This document shows positions 50,435-57,896 of a DNA stretch of 64,000 nt, in pieces. How positions within the stretch are numbered: position 1 is the first letter of the stretch; every line of letters begins with the position of its first letter. The notes beneath the pieces are model-generated. The model had not been told where the DNA came from, ran no database searches, and worked only from the letters and a program-made list of their open reading frames with translations. The stretch covers positions 1-64,000 of the forward strand of contig JAKASQ010000001.1 in NCBI GenBank assembly GCA_021828195.1, written 5' to 3'. This stretch comes from Thermoplasmata archaeon (GTDB lineage: Archaea > Thermoplasmatota > Thermoplasmata > Lutacidiplasmatales > UBA184). A program made the position numbers and the translations under genes.

Positions 50435-52126
50435 TCAAGGAGCGAGGAACTTCCCCGGATTCAACACCCCGTTCGGATCGATCACGGCCTTGAACGCACG
50501 CATCTTGGCCCGCTCGACCGGAGAGAGGCCGAACCCTAGGGCCGAGCGGTCGAGGCGGCCGATCCCGGGCCGCTGAACTGGGACCGCCCCATGTTCGACG
50601 AGCGCGGCATGGGCGGCGGCGCGCACCGCATTCCAAGCCTCGACCGCCCTTCCCGCAGGTTCGGGATAGATCACGGTGCCGGTCAGGGTGACAGTCGAGG
50701 ACGTGGGAAATCCCGCCTGGAGGTGGAGGCGGGCGCCTACCCCGAACTCGGACGCCGCGGAGCGCACGGCCTCCCGCACGGGGGGGGCGATCTCCGCCGC
50801 CTGCTCCCAGGGCACGGTCGATTCGATGCCTTCGAGCACCCAGCCGTCTGGTACGAGGCCGTCCCGCAGAGCGGGCGGCCGGAACCGCGTCCGCGCCCAC
50901 GCCTCCCCGAAGCCGGGCCAGACCCCCCCCGGGAGGACCGCCCCACCGGCCTGACGGGCCAGCTCCTCGAGCACGTACGTACCGCGCCCGACGTCCTTGC
51001 GGCTCCCGTCGAAGCTCACAATCCCGAGGACGACGGCACTGAGATCCGCGATCTTGCGCCGGAGCGCGATCCCCTCCAACCCTCCGATATCCTCCGGCGG
51101 CGATCCCCCGCGGGCGAGCGTTAGGAGAAACCGGCTCTCCTCGGGGTCGGACATCCGCGCGATGGCGGGGCGCGGGTCGTCGGCGACGAGGGCCCGCAGG
51201 ACCCCAAGCGCCGGGGCCCAGGAGGGCAGCAGGACCGCCCGCACGGCGCTCTTCTCCGGAGCGGGGGCGAGACGTACGCCGGCGTCCACGAGTACTCCGA
51301 GAGTGCCCTCCGACGCGAGGAGCCGTCGTGGGTCGATCCCCCCGGGTCCCGCCTCTCCCGCCTTCCACTCGTAGAATCCGGTGGGCGTTGCCCATCGGGC
51401 CGATGTGACCCGGTCGAGGATCTCGCCATAGCGGCTGGAGGATTGGCTGCTAGAATCCGCCGAGATCCAGCCCCCCAGTGTGGAGAACTCGAAGGAGATC
51501 GGATGGTGCGCGAAGGTGACGCCTCGTTCGCCAAGGAACCGCTCGATGTCGGGACCGCGCGCGCCGGCCTCGAAGCGCGCGGAGTCGGTCCGGGGGTCGA
51601 TGCCGAGGGGTCGGCTCATTCGGCCGAGGCACAGGGTGATCACGGCCCGATGGGTCCCGGCGAGGGGAGCCACCCCTCCGACGAGGCTGGTGCCGCCGCC
51701 CCAGGGAACCACGGCCAGGTCGTGGTCCGAAGCGAAGGCGAGGACTGCCTGGACCTCGGCAGGGGTAGCGGGCCATACCACCGCGTCGGTGGTCGGAACC
51801 GCGGGGCGGTCGCGCCAGGAGATGAGCTCCTCGTACGATCGGCCGAAGGAATAGCATACGCGGTCGAGTTCCTCGATCGAGACCGGGCCGGACACATGTG
51901 CGCGGAGCCCTTGCACGTCGGCGGGAGCGAGGCGGCTCGGGCCCGCCGCGGGAGGCCGCTCCCGAGGAGGGTTCCGGGGCGGGGTGGCCACACCGAGCTC
52001 CCGCTCGAAGTACTCCTCGATGGCGCGGATCCCCGCGGGAGGGTAGGCGAGGCTCCCGTCGCCCCACCGCAGGGGGTCCGAAGGCAGGGTCGGGACCGGC
52101 GGGCGCGTCGTTCGCTTGGAACGCAT
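50435..52126 (-). CDS. FAD-binding oxidase of the alkyl-DHAP synthase (AGPS)/GlcD type
   Basis: The 563-residue flavoenzyme has a PCMH FAD domain: VVWPATPAEVQAVLAFASDH, then VPWGGGTSLVGGV and FEFSTLGGWISADSSSQSSS with RYGEI. A FAD-linked oxidase C-terminal domain ends DPNGVLNPGKF. The SSSRYGEI stretch and the N-terminal DPLRWGDGSLAYPPAGIRAI segment are features of alkyldihydroxyacetonephosphate synthase, not of D-lactate or glycolate oxidases. AGPS makes the ether bond of bacterial/eukaryotic lipids, so its natural substrate in an archaeon is uncertain. CATCTATCG on the minus strand ~22-30 nt before ATG 52126 is the likely promoter. Confidence 0.82.
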   Translation of the reverse strand: MRSKRTTRPPVPTLPSDPLRWGDGSLAYPPAGIRAIEEYFERELGVATPPRNPPRERPPAAGPSRLAPADVQGLRAHVSGPVSIEELDRVCYSFGRSYEELISWRDRPAVPTTDAVVWPATPAEVQAVLAFASDHDLAVVPWGGGTSLVGGVAPLAGTHRAVITLCLGRMSRPLGIDPRTDSARFEAGARGPDIERFLGERGVTFAHHPISFEFSTLGGWISADSSSQSSSRYGEILDRVTSARWATPTGFYEWKAGEAGPGGIDPRRLLASEGTLGVLVDAGVRLAPAPEKSAVRAVLLPSWAPALGVLRALVADDPRPAIARMSDPEESRFLLTLARGGSPPEDIGGLEGIALRRKIADLSAVVLGIVSFDGSRKDVGRGTYVLEELARQAGGAVLPGGVWPGFGEAWARTRFRPPALRDGLVPDGWVLEGIESTVPWEQAAEIAPPVREAVRSAASEFGVGARLHLQAGFPTSSTVTLTGTVIYPEPAGRAVEAWNAVRAAAHAALVEHGAVPVQRPGIGRLDRSALGFGLSPVERAKMRAFKAVIDPNGVLNPGKFLAP

Positions 52127-52178
52127 GGCCGGGCAACGTCTCGGGACGATAGATGCTTGCGTCCGGCCCGGAGCGGAG

Positions 52179-52187
52179 AATTATCTA
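52179..52187 (+). promoter_or_regulatory. TATA box of purT
   Basis: AATTATCTA, 25-33 nt before ATG 52212. It lies between purT and the divergent FAD enzyme gene, whose own TATA-like box is ~30 nt further left. Confidence 0.55.
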
Positions 52188-52211
52188 GGCCGATACCTAC
52201 CCCCTCCCCCG

Positions 52212-53486
52212 ATGACTGAAGCTCGCGCGGGCCGTGGTGTGCTGTTCCGGGACCGGATCGGGTCTCCGATCGTCGGCAACGCGCCGAAGGTGCTCCTGCT
52301 CGGCAGCGGCGAGCTCGGCCGAGAGATCGCCATCGAGGCGATGCGGCTCGGTGCGGAGGTCATCGCGGTCGACCGCTACGCGAACGCTCCGGCGATGCAG
52401 GTGGCACACCGCCATCATGTCCTGCCGATGACGGACGCCGCCGCGCTGCGGGCGCTCGTCCGCCGGGAGGCGCCCGACGTCCTGGTTCCGGAGATCGAGC
52501 AGATCGCGACCGACGAGCTTCTCCGGCTCGAGGAGGAGGGCTGGACGGTCATTCCTCGCGCCGCGGCGACGCGGGCGACGATGGACCGCGAGCGCATCCG
52601 GCGGATCGCGGCCGAGAAGGCCCGGGTGCGTACGAGCCGGTTCGTCTTCGCAGATACCCTGGAGGAGGCCCGACGCGGAGCGCAGGAGATCGGCTTCCCC
52701 TGCGTGTTCAAGGCGATGATGTCGAGCTCGGGCCACGGAATGACCGTGGTGCCTAGCCCCGAAGGGGTGGCCGAGGCCTACGGCGAAGCGAGCGAGCACG
52801 GGCGCGTGCGGAACGCCCGGATCATGATCGAGGAGTTCATTCGTTTCGACCGGGAGGTGACCATGCTTACGCTGAGGCACTACGATCCGGCCGGCCAGGT
52901 CCGCACAACGGTCATGGCGCCGATCGCGCACGTCCGGCCCGGCACGCTCTACCACGAGAGCTGGCAGCCCGAACCATTCGTTCCGGAGGTGGAGGTAGGC
53001 CTACGTGAGACCGCCACCCAGGTCACCGACCAGCTCGGCGGGATCGGGATCTTCGGGGTGGAGTGCTTCGTCACGGGGAACCACGTCTACTTCAGCGAGG
53101 TCTCCCCACGGCCACACGACACCGGCCTCGTGACCCTCGGCAGCCAGTGGAACAGCGAGTTCGCGCTCCACGCCCGCGCGATACTCGGCCTGCCGTACGT
53201 CGGCCCGGAGCCGACGACCCCCGCCGCGGCGCGAGTGATCCTCGGATCCGAGGCGGGATGGGCGCCGAGCTTCGGTGGCCTCGCGCAAGCCCTAGCCCCG
53301 GTCGGGGTGCGGATCTTCCTGTTTGGCAAACCCGAGACGTACCGCGGCCGTCGCCTGGGGATCGCCGTCGCCCGCGGAGCCACGACCGCGGAAGCCCGCC
53401 GGCTTGCGGACAGCGCCGCCCGCACGGTGGAGGCCGGGATCGTGGTCGATTCACCCGGTTCCCCGCCCCCGGGCCACTCCACCTGA
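52212..53486 (+). CDS. purT: Formate-dependent phosphoribosylglycinamide formyltransferase
   Basis: This ATP-grasp enzyme of 424 residues has the preATP motif KVLLLGSGELGREIAIEAMR and the formyl/GAR-side VAHRHHVLPMTDAAAL. ATP-grasp strands are FPCVFKAMMSSSGHGMTVV and MIEEFIRFDREVTMLTL, with Mg ligands in GVECFVTGNHVYFSEVSPRPHDTG. It formylates GAR directly from formate and ATP in purine synthesis, the usual archaeal route lacking folate-dependent PurN. The length matches PurT (~390) plus a short C-terminal tail. Confidence 0.93.
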   Translation: MTEARAGRGVLFRDRIGSPIVGNAPKVLLLGSGELGREIAIEAMRLGAEVIAVDRYANAPAMQVAHRHHVLPMTDAAALRALVRREAPDVLVPEIEQIATDELLRLEEEGWTVIPRAAATRATMDRERIRRIAAEKARVRTSRFVFADTLEEARRGAQEIGFPCVFKAMMSSSGHGMTVVPSPEGVAEAYGEASEHGRVRNARIMIEEFIRFDREVTMLTLRHYDPAGQVRTTVMAPIAHVRPGTLYHESWQPEPFVPEVEVGLRETATQVTDQLGGIGIFGVECFVTGNHVYFSEVSPRPHDTGLVTLGSQWNSEFALHARAILGLPYVGPEPTTPAAARVILGSEAGWAPSFGGLAQALAPVGVRIFLFGKPETYRGRRLGIAVARGATTAEARRLADSAARTVEAGIVVDSPGSPPPGHST

Positions 53487-53548
53487 GCCGGGCAGAGCCC
53501 GCTCCACCGTCGAGCTTATGGGCCGAGCGGGCGTCGCAGACCCCGCCC

Positions 53549-53824
53549 ATGAAGGACAAGAGCGAGCTCGAGCGTGTGGTGCTCGGAGAGACCCGCATCG
53601 TCTTAACACGCGACCTGTCCGTCATGAATCCGAACCTCGCGCCCGGGGCACAGGGACTCGTGACGGCCAAGCTCGCCAACTATACCCTGAAGGTCCAGTT
53701 CCCCCGCGTCACGGTCGGCATCGGCTGGCAGGACTGCGAGATCGTCGATGGAAAGACCGGCATGCCCACCGACGCCGAGCAGCCGAGGATGATTCCGCGA
53801 CCGCGCGCGATGGGCGAAGAGTGA
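53549..53824 (+). CDS. Small hypothetical protein downstream of purT
   Basis: The 91-residue frame reads VVLGETRIVLTRDLSVMNPN and LAPGAQGLVTAKLANYTLKV, followed by QFPRVTVGIGWQDCEIVDG. Alternating hydrophobic beta-strands suggest a small beta-barrel or sandwich, and the composition is not that of a shadow frame. GCTTATGGG ~30 nt before ATG 53549 could be a TATA box. I do not recognise the family. Confidence 0.6.
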   Translation: MKDKSELERVVLGETRIVLTRDLSVMNPNLAPGAQGLVTAKLANYTLKVQFPRVTVGIGWQDCEIVDGKTGMPTDAEQPRMIPRPRAMGEE

Positions 53825-53873
53825 GCCACCATCCCGTTCTCCTATGGGGCGGGGTCCGTCCGCCGGGCCCTTC

Positions 53874-54272
53874 TTAGGTGGGGTCCGCGCTCAGGAACTC
53901 GAGCCGGTTCCCGAACGGATCTAGCGCGTAGAACCTTCGATATCCGGGCTGCGGTGCGTCTTCGAACGTTCGCGATCCCGCTTCGTCCAGCCGTCGACGG
54001 AGGCCCTCCAGGTCGTCGACCCGGAATGCGGGATGGGCCTTCGCGGCCGGCCGAAACCCGACCTCGACGCCGAGATGCAGTTCGTTGGGCCCCAAGGAAT
54101 ACCCGAGGCGCCCGCGGGCCGCGAGGTGCGTGGGTTTCGGCAGAGGGCTCAGGCCCAGTAGGCCCTCGTAGAACGCGCTCGCCGTAGCCTCCCCTCCAGG
54201 GGGCATCGCGAGCTGAACATGGTGGAGTCGGAGCCCCGACGGCTCGCGGGCGGCGGGACGATCAGCGGGCAA
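53874..54272 (-). CDS. VOC (glyoxalase-like) protein
   Basis: This 132-residue VOC-fold protein opens with RLHHVQLAMPPGGEATASAFYEGLLG (metal His and first helix). It then has HLGVEVGFRPAAKAHPAFRV and ends with YALDPFGNRLEFLS (metal Glu). It resembles the short glyoxalase-type proteins linked to antibiotic or aldehyde detoxification, but no substrate can be named. Its ATG overlaps the upstream methyltransferase stop by 11 nt, so the pair is co-translated. Confidence 0.82.
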   Translation of the reverse strand: MPADRPAAREPSGLRLHHVQLAMPPGGEATASAFYEGLLGLSPLPKPTHLAARGRLGYSLGPNELHLGVEVGFRPAAKAHPAFRVDDLEGLRRRLDEAGSRTFEDAPQPGYRRFYALDPFGNRLEFLSADPT

Positions 54273-55275
54273 AGGACCTCATGGCCGCGGGGCCGAGTTC
54301 GAAGGCGACCATCACGGCCGCGCACCGTTCCCAGCGCTCGGGCAGACGACCGAGCCCCTCCTCGATCTCGAGCAGATGGTTCCAAGCGCTCGGGTTCGGG
54401 CGCACTTCGGCGATCCGATCCGGGTCGGACCCCAGCGCCGGGGCCACGGCGATCGCCTCGCGCATCGCCCAGCCGGACGGCGAGAGCGCTCGCACGAGAT
54501 CGGCTACGGTCCTTCGCCGGAACCCGTGGTCCTTCGCGGCCCGCCCGTCGACCGGCGCGAACCCCTCGCGCTCGATCCGGGGGCGCACGGCGCCCACCGG
54601 AGAGCGCAACAGCCGTCCCACGGCCCGAGGAGGCAGCCGTGCGAGATACCGCGATCGCTCGCCCGTGCCGGGCATGATCTCGAGGAGGAGCTTGGCTCCC
54701 GGCGCCGCCGATCCCGCAAGGAGCTGGAGGGAGCGAGCGAAGGGCTCGGGGGCGAAGCCGAGCACGTTTCCGAGCGCGGTCACCTCCCCAAACGCCCCCG
54801 ATCGCACGGGCAGGCGGAACCCATCGCCCCGCACCGGATCGGGGGAGAACCGTTCGCCCGTCCGATCCGAATGGGCGCTGCAGGCCCGGCGGAGCATCAC
54901 GTCGGAGAGATCGATCAGCACGCGCCGGCTTCCGTTCGCCCCGATCCGATGCGTGAAGCGGCCGGGTCCGGGCCCGATCTCGAGCGCCCACGGCGCGTCT
55001 ACCCGGTGGCGATCCAAGAATCGTTCGCGAATCTCTCGGAAAAGATCGCGTTGTGGGGTCCCCTCGTAACGGTTCCACTCCCGGTCCGCCCGGTAGGAGT
55101 CGACGGCCCGGAAGCGCTTGCGCGCCTGCTCGGCCGTGGGAGCTGTGGGATCAGCCCTCCCCGCGTCGGACGATCGAGGCGGGACGGCGCGGGCGTCTCT
55201 CTCCCGTTTCCCCCCGCCCGGCCTCGACGGCGAGCTATCGGTACCGGCTTGCGCCCGAGCTCTTATATACCCCAA
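54262..55275 (-). CDS. Class I SAM-dependent methyltransferase
   Basis: The Rossmann SAM site is clear: ALEIGPGPGRFTHRIGANG (motif I), RRVLIDLSDVMLRRA (acidic loop), GDGFRLPVRSGAFGEVTALG (motif IV region) and LEIMPGTGERSRYL. Recognisable coding similarity begins at AEQARKRFRAVDSYR (~55140). No ATG or GTG lies between there and the TATA box at 55262-55270. The nearest in-frame starts are TTG 55275 and GTG 55299, both in or beyond the box, so the real start is uncertain. The methylated substrate is unknown. A VOC protein follows with an 11-nt overlap. Confidence 0.72.
   Translation of the reverse strand: MGYIRARAQAGTDSSPSRPGGGKRERDARAVPPRSSDAGRADPTAPTAEQARKRFRAVDSYRADREWNRYEGTPQRDLFREIRERFLDRHRVDAPWALEIGPGPGRFTHRIGANGSRRVLIDLSDVMLRRACSAHSDRTGERFSPDPVRGDGFRLPVRSGAFGEVTALGNVLGFAPEPFARSLQLLAGSAAPGAKLLLEIMPGTGERSRYLARLPPRAVGRLLRSPVGAVRPRIEREGFAPVDGRAAKDHGFRRRTVADLVRALSPSGWAMREAIAVAPALGSDPDRIAEVRPNPSAWNHLLEIEEGLGRLPERWERCAAVMVAFELGPAAMRSFAR
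55262..55270 (+). promoter_or_regulatory. TATA box between the methyltransferase and a zinc micro-protein
   Basis: CTTATATAC reads as a TATA box on both strands. On the plus strand it is 33-41 nt before ATG 55303. On the minus strand it would start transcription near 55238, where the methyltransferase frame has no start codon. Confidence 0.6.
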
Positions 55276-55302
55276 CCTCCCGTTGACAGGTCGGTACACG
55301 TC

Positions 55303-55446
55303 ATGCCGTATTACGAGTGTCCGAAGTGTGGCGGGGGCTACGTGATCGATGTTCCGCCGAGCGCGCGCCCCGTCTGCGATCGCGATGGAGCCCGGCTCAA
55401 GCGCACGAGCGACGCTTCCTACGAGAAGAACGCTCGCGAGGACTGA
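55303..55446 (+). CDS. 47-residue zinc micro-protein
   Basis: The frame MPYYECPKCGGGYVIDVPPS continues ARPVCDRDGARLKRTSD and ends after 47 codons. A CPKC knuckle plus a single later Cys-Asp (VCDRDG) gives three cysteines, an incomplete zinc ribbon that may use an Asp or dimerise. It has a strong TATA box and its own start, and it is followed 22 nt later by a membrane protein gene. Too short for most gene finders; function unknown. Confidence 0.65.
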   Translation: MPYYECPKCGGGYVIDVPPSARPVCDRDGARLKRTSDASYEKNARED

Positions 55447-55468
55447 GGGCGGCTTGGGCATCGGTGCG

Positions 55469-56128
55469 ATGGAGCGACGGGGACCGCTGGTCCACCGCGC
55501 GGTCCGCTTCGGCTCGCTCGCATTGCTCGTCGCCGGCATCCTCCTCCTGCTTGCGAACATCCTCCCCGCCCTCTCCTACTCCGGATTCAGCCCGACAAGG
55601 ACGCTCCTCCAATCCTTCGGGGACCCCTCCCAGTCCCCGCTCGCGATCGTCTTCGATTTGGTGATCGTCGCGTTCGGGATCTTCCTGATCCTCGGCGCGT
55701 GGCTGATTTGGAGCGGCCTCCCGGTCCGAGGCTCGCGCACGGTCGGGCTCCTCCTGCTCATGATCGGCGGTCTTTCCGCGGTCCTCCTCGGGGCGTTCCC
55801 GTCGGGCTCGCCTCAGAACGTTGCGAACATCAACGGCGCCGTCACCACCGCGCTCTTCGTCGGTTCGGGCCTGGCCCTTCTGGTCCTGACCCTCGCGATG
55901 CTTCGGGACCGCCGGTGGGACGGACTGCGGCTGTACACCCTGCTGTCCGGGGTCGTCGTGCTGGTCTCGTTCTTCCTGTACCACCAGGGATACGTCGGCG
56001 CGCTCGGACCCGGCGGTGCCGAGCGTGTCGCCCTGGCCGCGCTGACCCTCTGGCTCTTCGCTATCGGGACCCGCCTGGTTCGCATCCCGGTGTACTCCGG
56101 CCGGTTCCCGACGTCGACCGCTTTTTGA
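55469..56128 (+). CDS. DUF998-like membrane protein
   Basis: This 219-residue protein has six helices. The layout is AGILLLLANILPALSYSGFSP, then FDLVIVAFGIFLILGAWLI, TVGLLLLMIGGLSAVLLGAFP, and a closing Arg-rich cytoplasmic end. The 'iG.sailvG.fp...n...H' style loop (VLLGAFPSGSPQNVANINGA) points to the DUF998 family of unknown function. ATG 55469 is the first start after the micro-protein and the frame upstream is Arg-rich, so it was preferred. Probably co-transcribed with the micro-protein. Its end overlaps the convergent Nudix gene by 68 nt. Confidence 0.72.
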   Translation: MERRGPLVHRAVRFGSLALLVAGILLLLANILPALSYSGFSPTRTLLQSFGDPSQSPLAIVFDLVIVAFGIFLILGAWLIWSGLPVRGSRTVGLLLLMIGGLSAVLLGAFPSGSPQNVANINGAVTTALFVGSGLALLVLTLAMLRDRRWDGLRLYTLLSGVVVLVSFFLYHQGYVGALGPGGAERVALAALTLWLFAIGTRLVRIPVYSGRFPTSTAF

Positions 56129-56537
56129 AGCGCCGCCCGGACCATTTGCGGGCATCCCGTACGATGTCGTCGTGGTCGAAGGCGAGTCCGTGCGCCTCCG
56201 CGAGGGGTACCCACGCCGCCGTCGTCGCGTCATCGCCGCCCGTCGGCGCGTCCGCCCTCCCCGTCATGAGGAAGGCGACAGTCGTCGTCGGGCCCCGGGG
56301 ATCGCGGTGGGGCCCGGAGTAGACCCCCACGATCGCTCGGGGGCGTGCTCGGAGCCCCGTCTCCTCGTGGAGCTCTCGGGCCACCGCCGCCTCCACCGTC
56401 TCGTCCCTCTCCACGAAGCCGCCCGGGAGCGCCCACCTTCCCCGGAACGGGGAGCGGCCGCGTCGGACCAGGAGGATGCGACCTCGATCGATCCAGATCG
56501 CGTCGACGGTGAGCGCGGGTCCGCGAGTCCGAGTCAT
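56061..56537 (-). CDS. Nudix hydrolase
   Basis: The 158-residue protein contains the Nudix box (GX5EX7REUXEEXGU): LPGGFVERDETVEAA followed by VARELHEETGL, preceded by ILLVRRGRSPFRGRW. This arrangement is that of ADP-ribose/NADH-type pyrophosphatases. Start ATG 56537 was taken because the core fold begins ten residues later; CAAATAACG on the minus strand near 56590 may be the TATA box, giving a ~30 nt leader. The last ~25 residues are basic and overlap the 3' end of the DUF998 gene. Substrate unknown. Confidence 0.85.
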   Translation of the reverse strand: MTRTRGPALTVDAIWIDRGRILLVRRGRSPFRGRWALPGGFVERDETVEAAVARELHEETGLRARPRAIVGVYSGPHRDPRGPTTTVAFLMTGRADAPTGGDDATTAAWVPLAEAHGLAFDHDDIVRDARKWSGRRFKKRSTSGTGRSTPGCEPGGSR

Positions 56538-56622
56538 GATCGTCGTGTGCTCCCGGCCGGGCCGCCGGTGCTCCGACCCTCGCATCGTTATTTGCGCTTC
56601 CATGCCTGTCGGAGGTGTCGGT

Positions 56623-57711
56623 ATGCAGGTCGTTCGAAGCAAGGCGCCCTTGCGGATCAGCTTCGCCGGAGGCGGGACCGACGTCTCTCCGTACCCGGAG
56701 GAGAAGGGCGGTGCGGTGCTGAACTGCACCATCGACAAGTTCGCCTATGCTACCCTCGATATCGAACCCGACGGAAAGGGCGAGACCGGGGTCCATTCGC
56801 TGGACTACGACATGAAGAGCCGCTACGCCACGCCGGACGACCTCGTCTACAACGGCGAGCTCGATCTCGTCAAGGCCGCGCTCCGGACCCTGCGCCCGAG
56901 CGATCCCGCGCGGCCGCAGTCGACCGACTCGCTGAACATGTTCCTCCATTCCGACGCCCCCCCCGGGACGGGCCTGGGGAGTTCCTCGACAATGTGCGTC
57001 GCCCTCGTGGGCGCCTTCCAGCACTACCTACGCGAGCCGTGGACCCAGTACGAGGTCGCCGAGATCGCCTACCACATCGAACGCAACGAACTCGGCCTGC
57101 GCGGTGGACGCCAGGACCAGTACGCGGCGACATTCGGGGGCTTCAACTTCATGGAGTTCACGAAGGAACGGGCGATCGTCACTCCGCTGAAGATCCAGCC
57201 GGAGGTCGCGAACGAGCTCGCCTATCGCCTCCTCCTCTGCTACACGGGGACGAGCCATTTCTCCAACGACATCATCCGGGAGCAGCAGCGCGCGTACGCC
57301 GCCAAGGCCCGAGAGACCGTCGACGCCTTGGATGCGACGAAGAAGCTCGCGATCGACATGAAGAACGAACTGCTCCGCGGGAACATCGACGAGATGGGCC
57401 GACTGCTCGACGAAGGGTGGCAGCTGAAGAAGCGGTTCACGTCCGGCATCTCCAATCCGCAGATCGACGGGCTGTACGAGAAGGCCCGCGCCGCGGGCGC
57501 GCTCGGAGGAAAGCTCCTGGGCGCCGGAGGGGGCGGCTACCTGCTGTTCTTCTGCGACTTCGTGCGGCGGGCGCAGGTCGCTCGTGCGGTCAACGACGCG
57601 GGGGGAAAGGTCGTCGACTTCTCGCTCGAGCATAGCGGCCTCCAGTCCTGGACCGTGCGCAACCCGCACCGGAAGGGTACGAACGGGACCTCAGGGATCG
57701 CGCGGCCCTAG
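56623..57711 (+). CDS. GHMP kinase (HddA-like sugar kinase)
   Basis: This 362-residue GHMP-family kinase opens with RSKAPLRISFAGGGTDVSPY, has the ATP-binding PPGTGLGSSSTMCVALVGA and ends with GKLLGAGGGGYLLFF, the three family motifs in order. The opening GGGTDVsPY and ERNELGLRGGRQDQYAATFGG are typical of D-glycero-D-manno-heptose-7-phosphate kinase-like enzymes; in archaea the sugar may differ. GGAGGTG at 56611-56617 is a good ribosome site before ATG 56623. It stands without other heptose genes, so the substrate is open. Confidence 0.87.
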   Translation: MQVVRSKAPLRISFAGGGTDVSPYPEEKGGAVLNCTIDKFAYATLDIEPDGKGETGVHSLDYDMKSRYATPDDLVYNGELDLVKAALRTLRPSDPARPQSTDSLNMFLHSDAPPGTGLGSSSTMCVALVGAFQHYLREPWTQYEVAEIAYHIERNELGLRGGRQDQYAATFGGFNFMEFTKERAIVTPLKIQPEVANELAYRLLLCYTGTSHFSNDIIREQQRAYAAKARETVDALDATKKLAIDMKNELLRGNIDEMGRLLDEGWQLKKRFTSGISNPQIDGLYEKARAAGALGGKLLGAGGGGYLLFFCDFVRRAQVARAVNDAGGKVVDFSLEHSGLQSWTVRNPHRKGTNGTSGIARP

Positions 57712-57824
57712 GTCCGCTTGCCGTGCACCGGGCACGGCCGCTTCAGTTTGCAAAAGCGGCACTTCTCCGGGGAGACCGGCGCCGGCATCGCGTGCTGCAT
57801 GTGACCGTACTTGCGTCGGGGCAT
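57708..57824 (-). CDS. 38-residue zinc-site micro-protein
   Basis: On the minus strand a 39-codon frame runs from ATG 57824 to TAG 57708. It reads MPRRKYGHMQHAMPAPVSPE and then KCRFCKLKRPCPVHGKRT. A CxxC followed by Cys and His (C22, C25, C31, H34) is a compact CCCH zinc site. TTGAAATC (57852-57859 on the minus strand) lies 28-35 nt upstream, as for a leaderless gene. It is convergent with the GHMP kinase (4-nt overlap) and divergent from the aldo/keto reductase. Too short for ordinary annotation; function unknown. Confidence 0.6.
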   Translation of the reverse strand: MPRRKYGHMQHAMPAPVSPEKCRFCKLKRPCPVHGKRT

Positions 57825-57896
57825 CGTTCGGTCGGGCCGAAGAGGGACCGAGATTTCAAGCTAGGCGCCCGGACGGCTCCGGCCCCCCAACCTCTT

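Noticed and set aside
56623-57711. Heptose-nucleotide pathway based on the HddA-like kinase
   Set aside because: No isomerase, phosphatase or nucleotidyltransferase of that pathway is nearby, and GHMP kinases change substrate easily. Only the family was kept.
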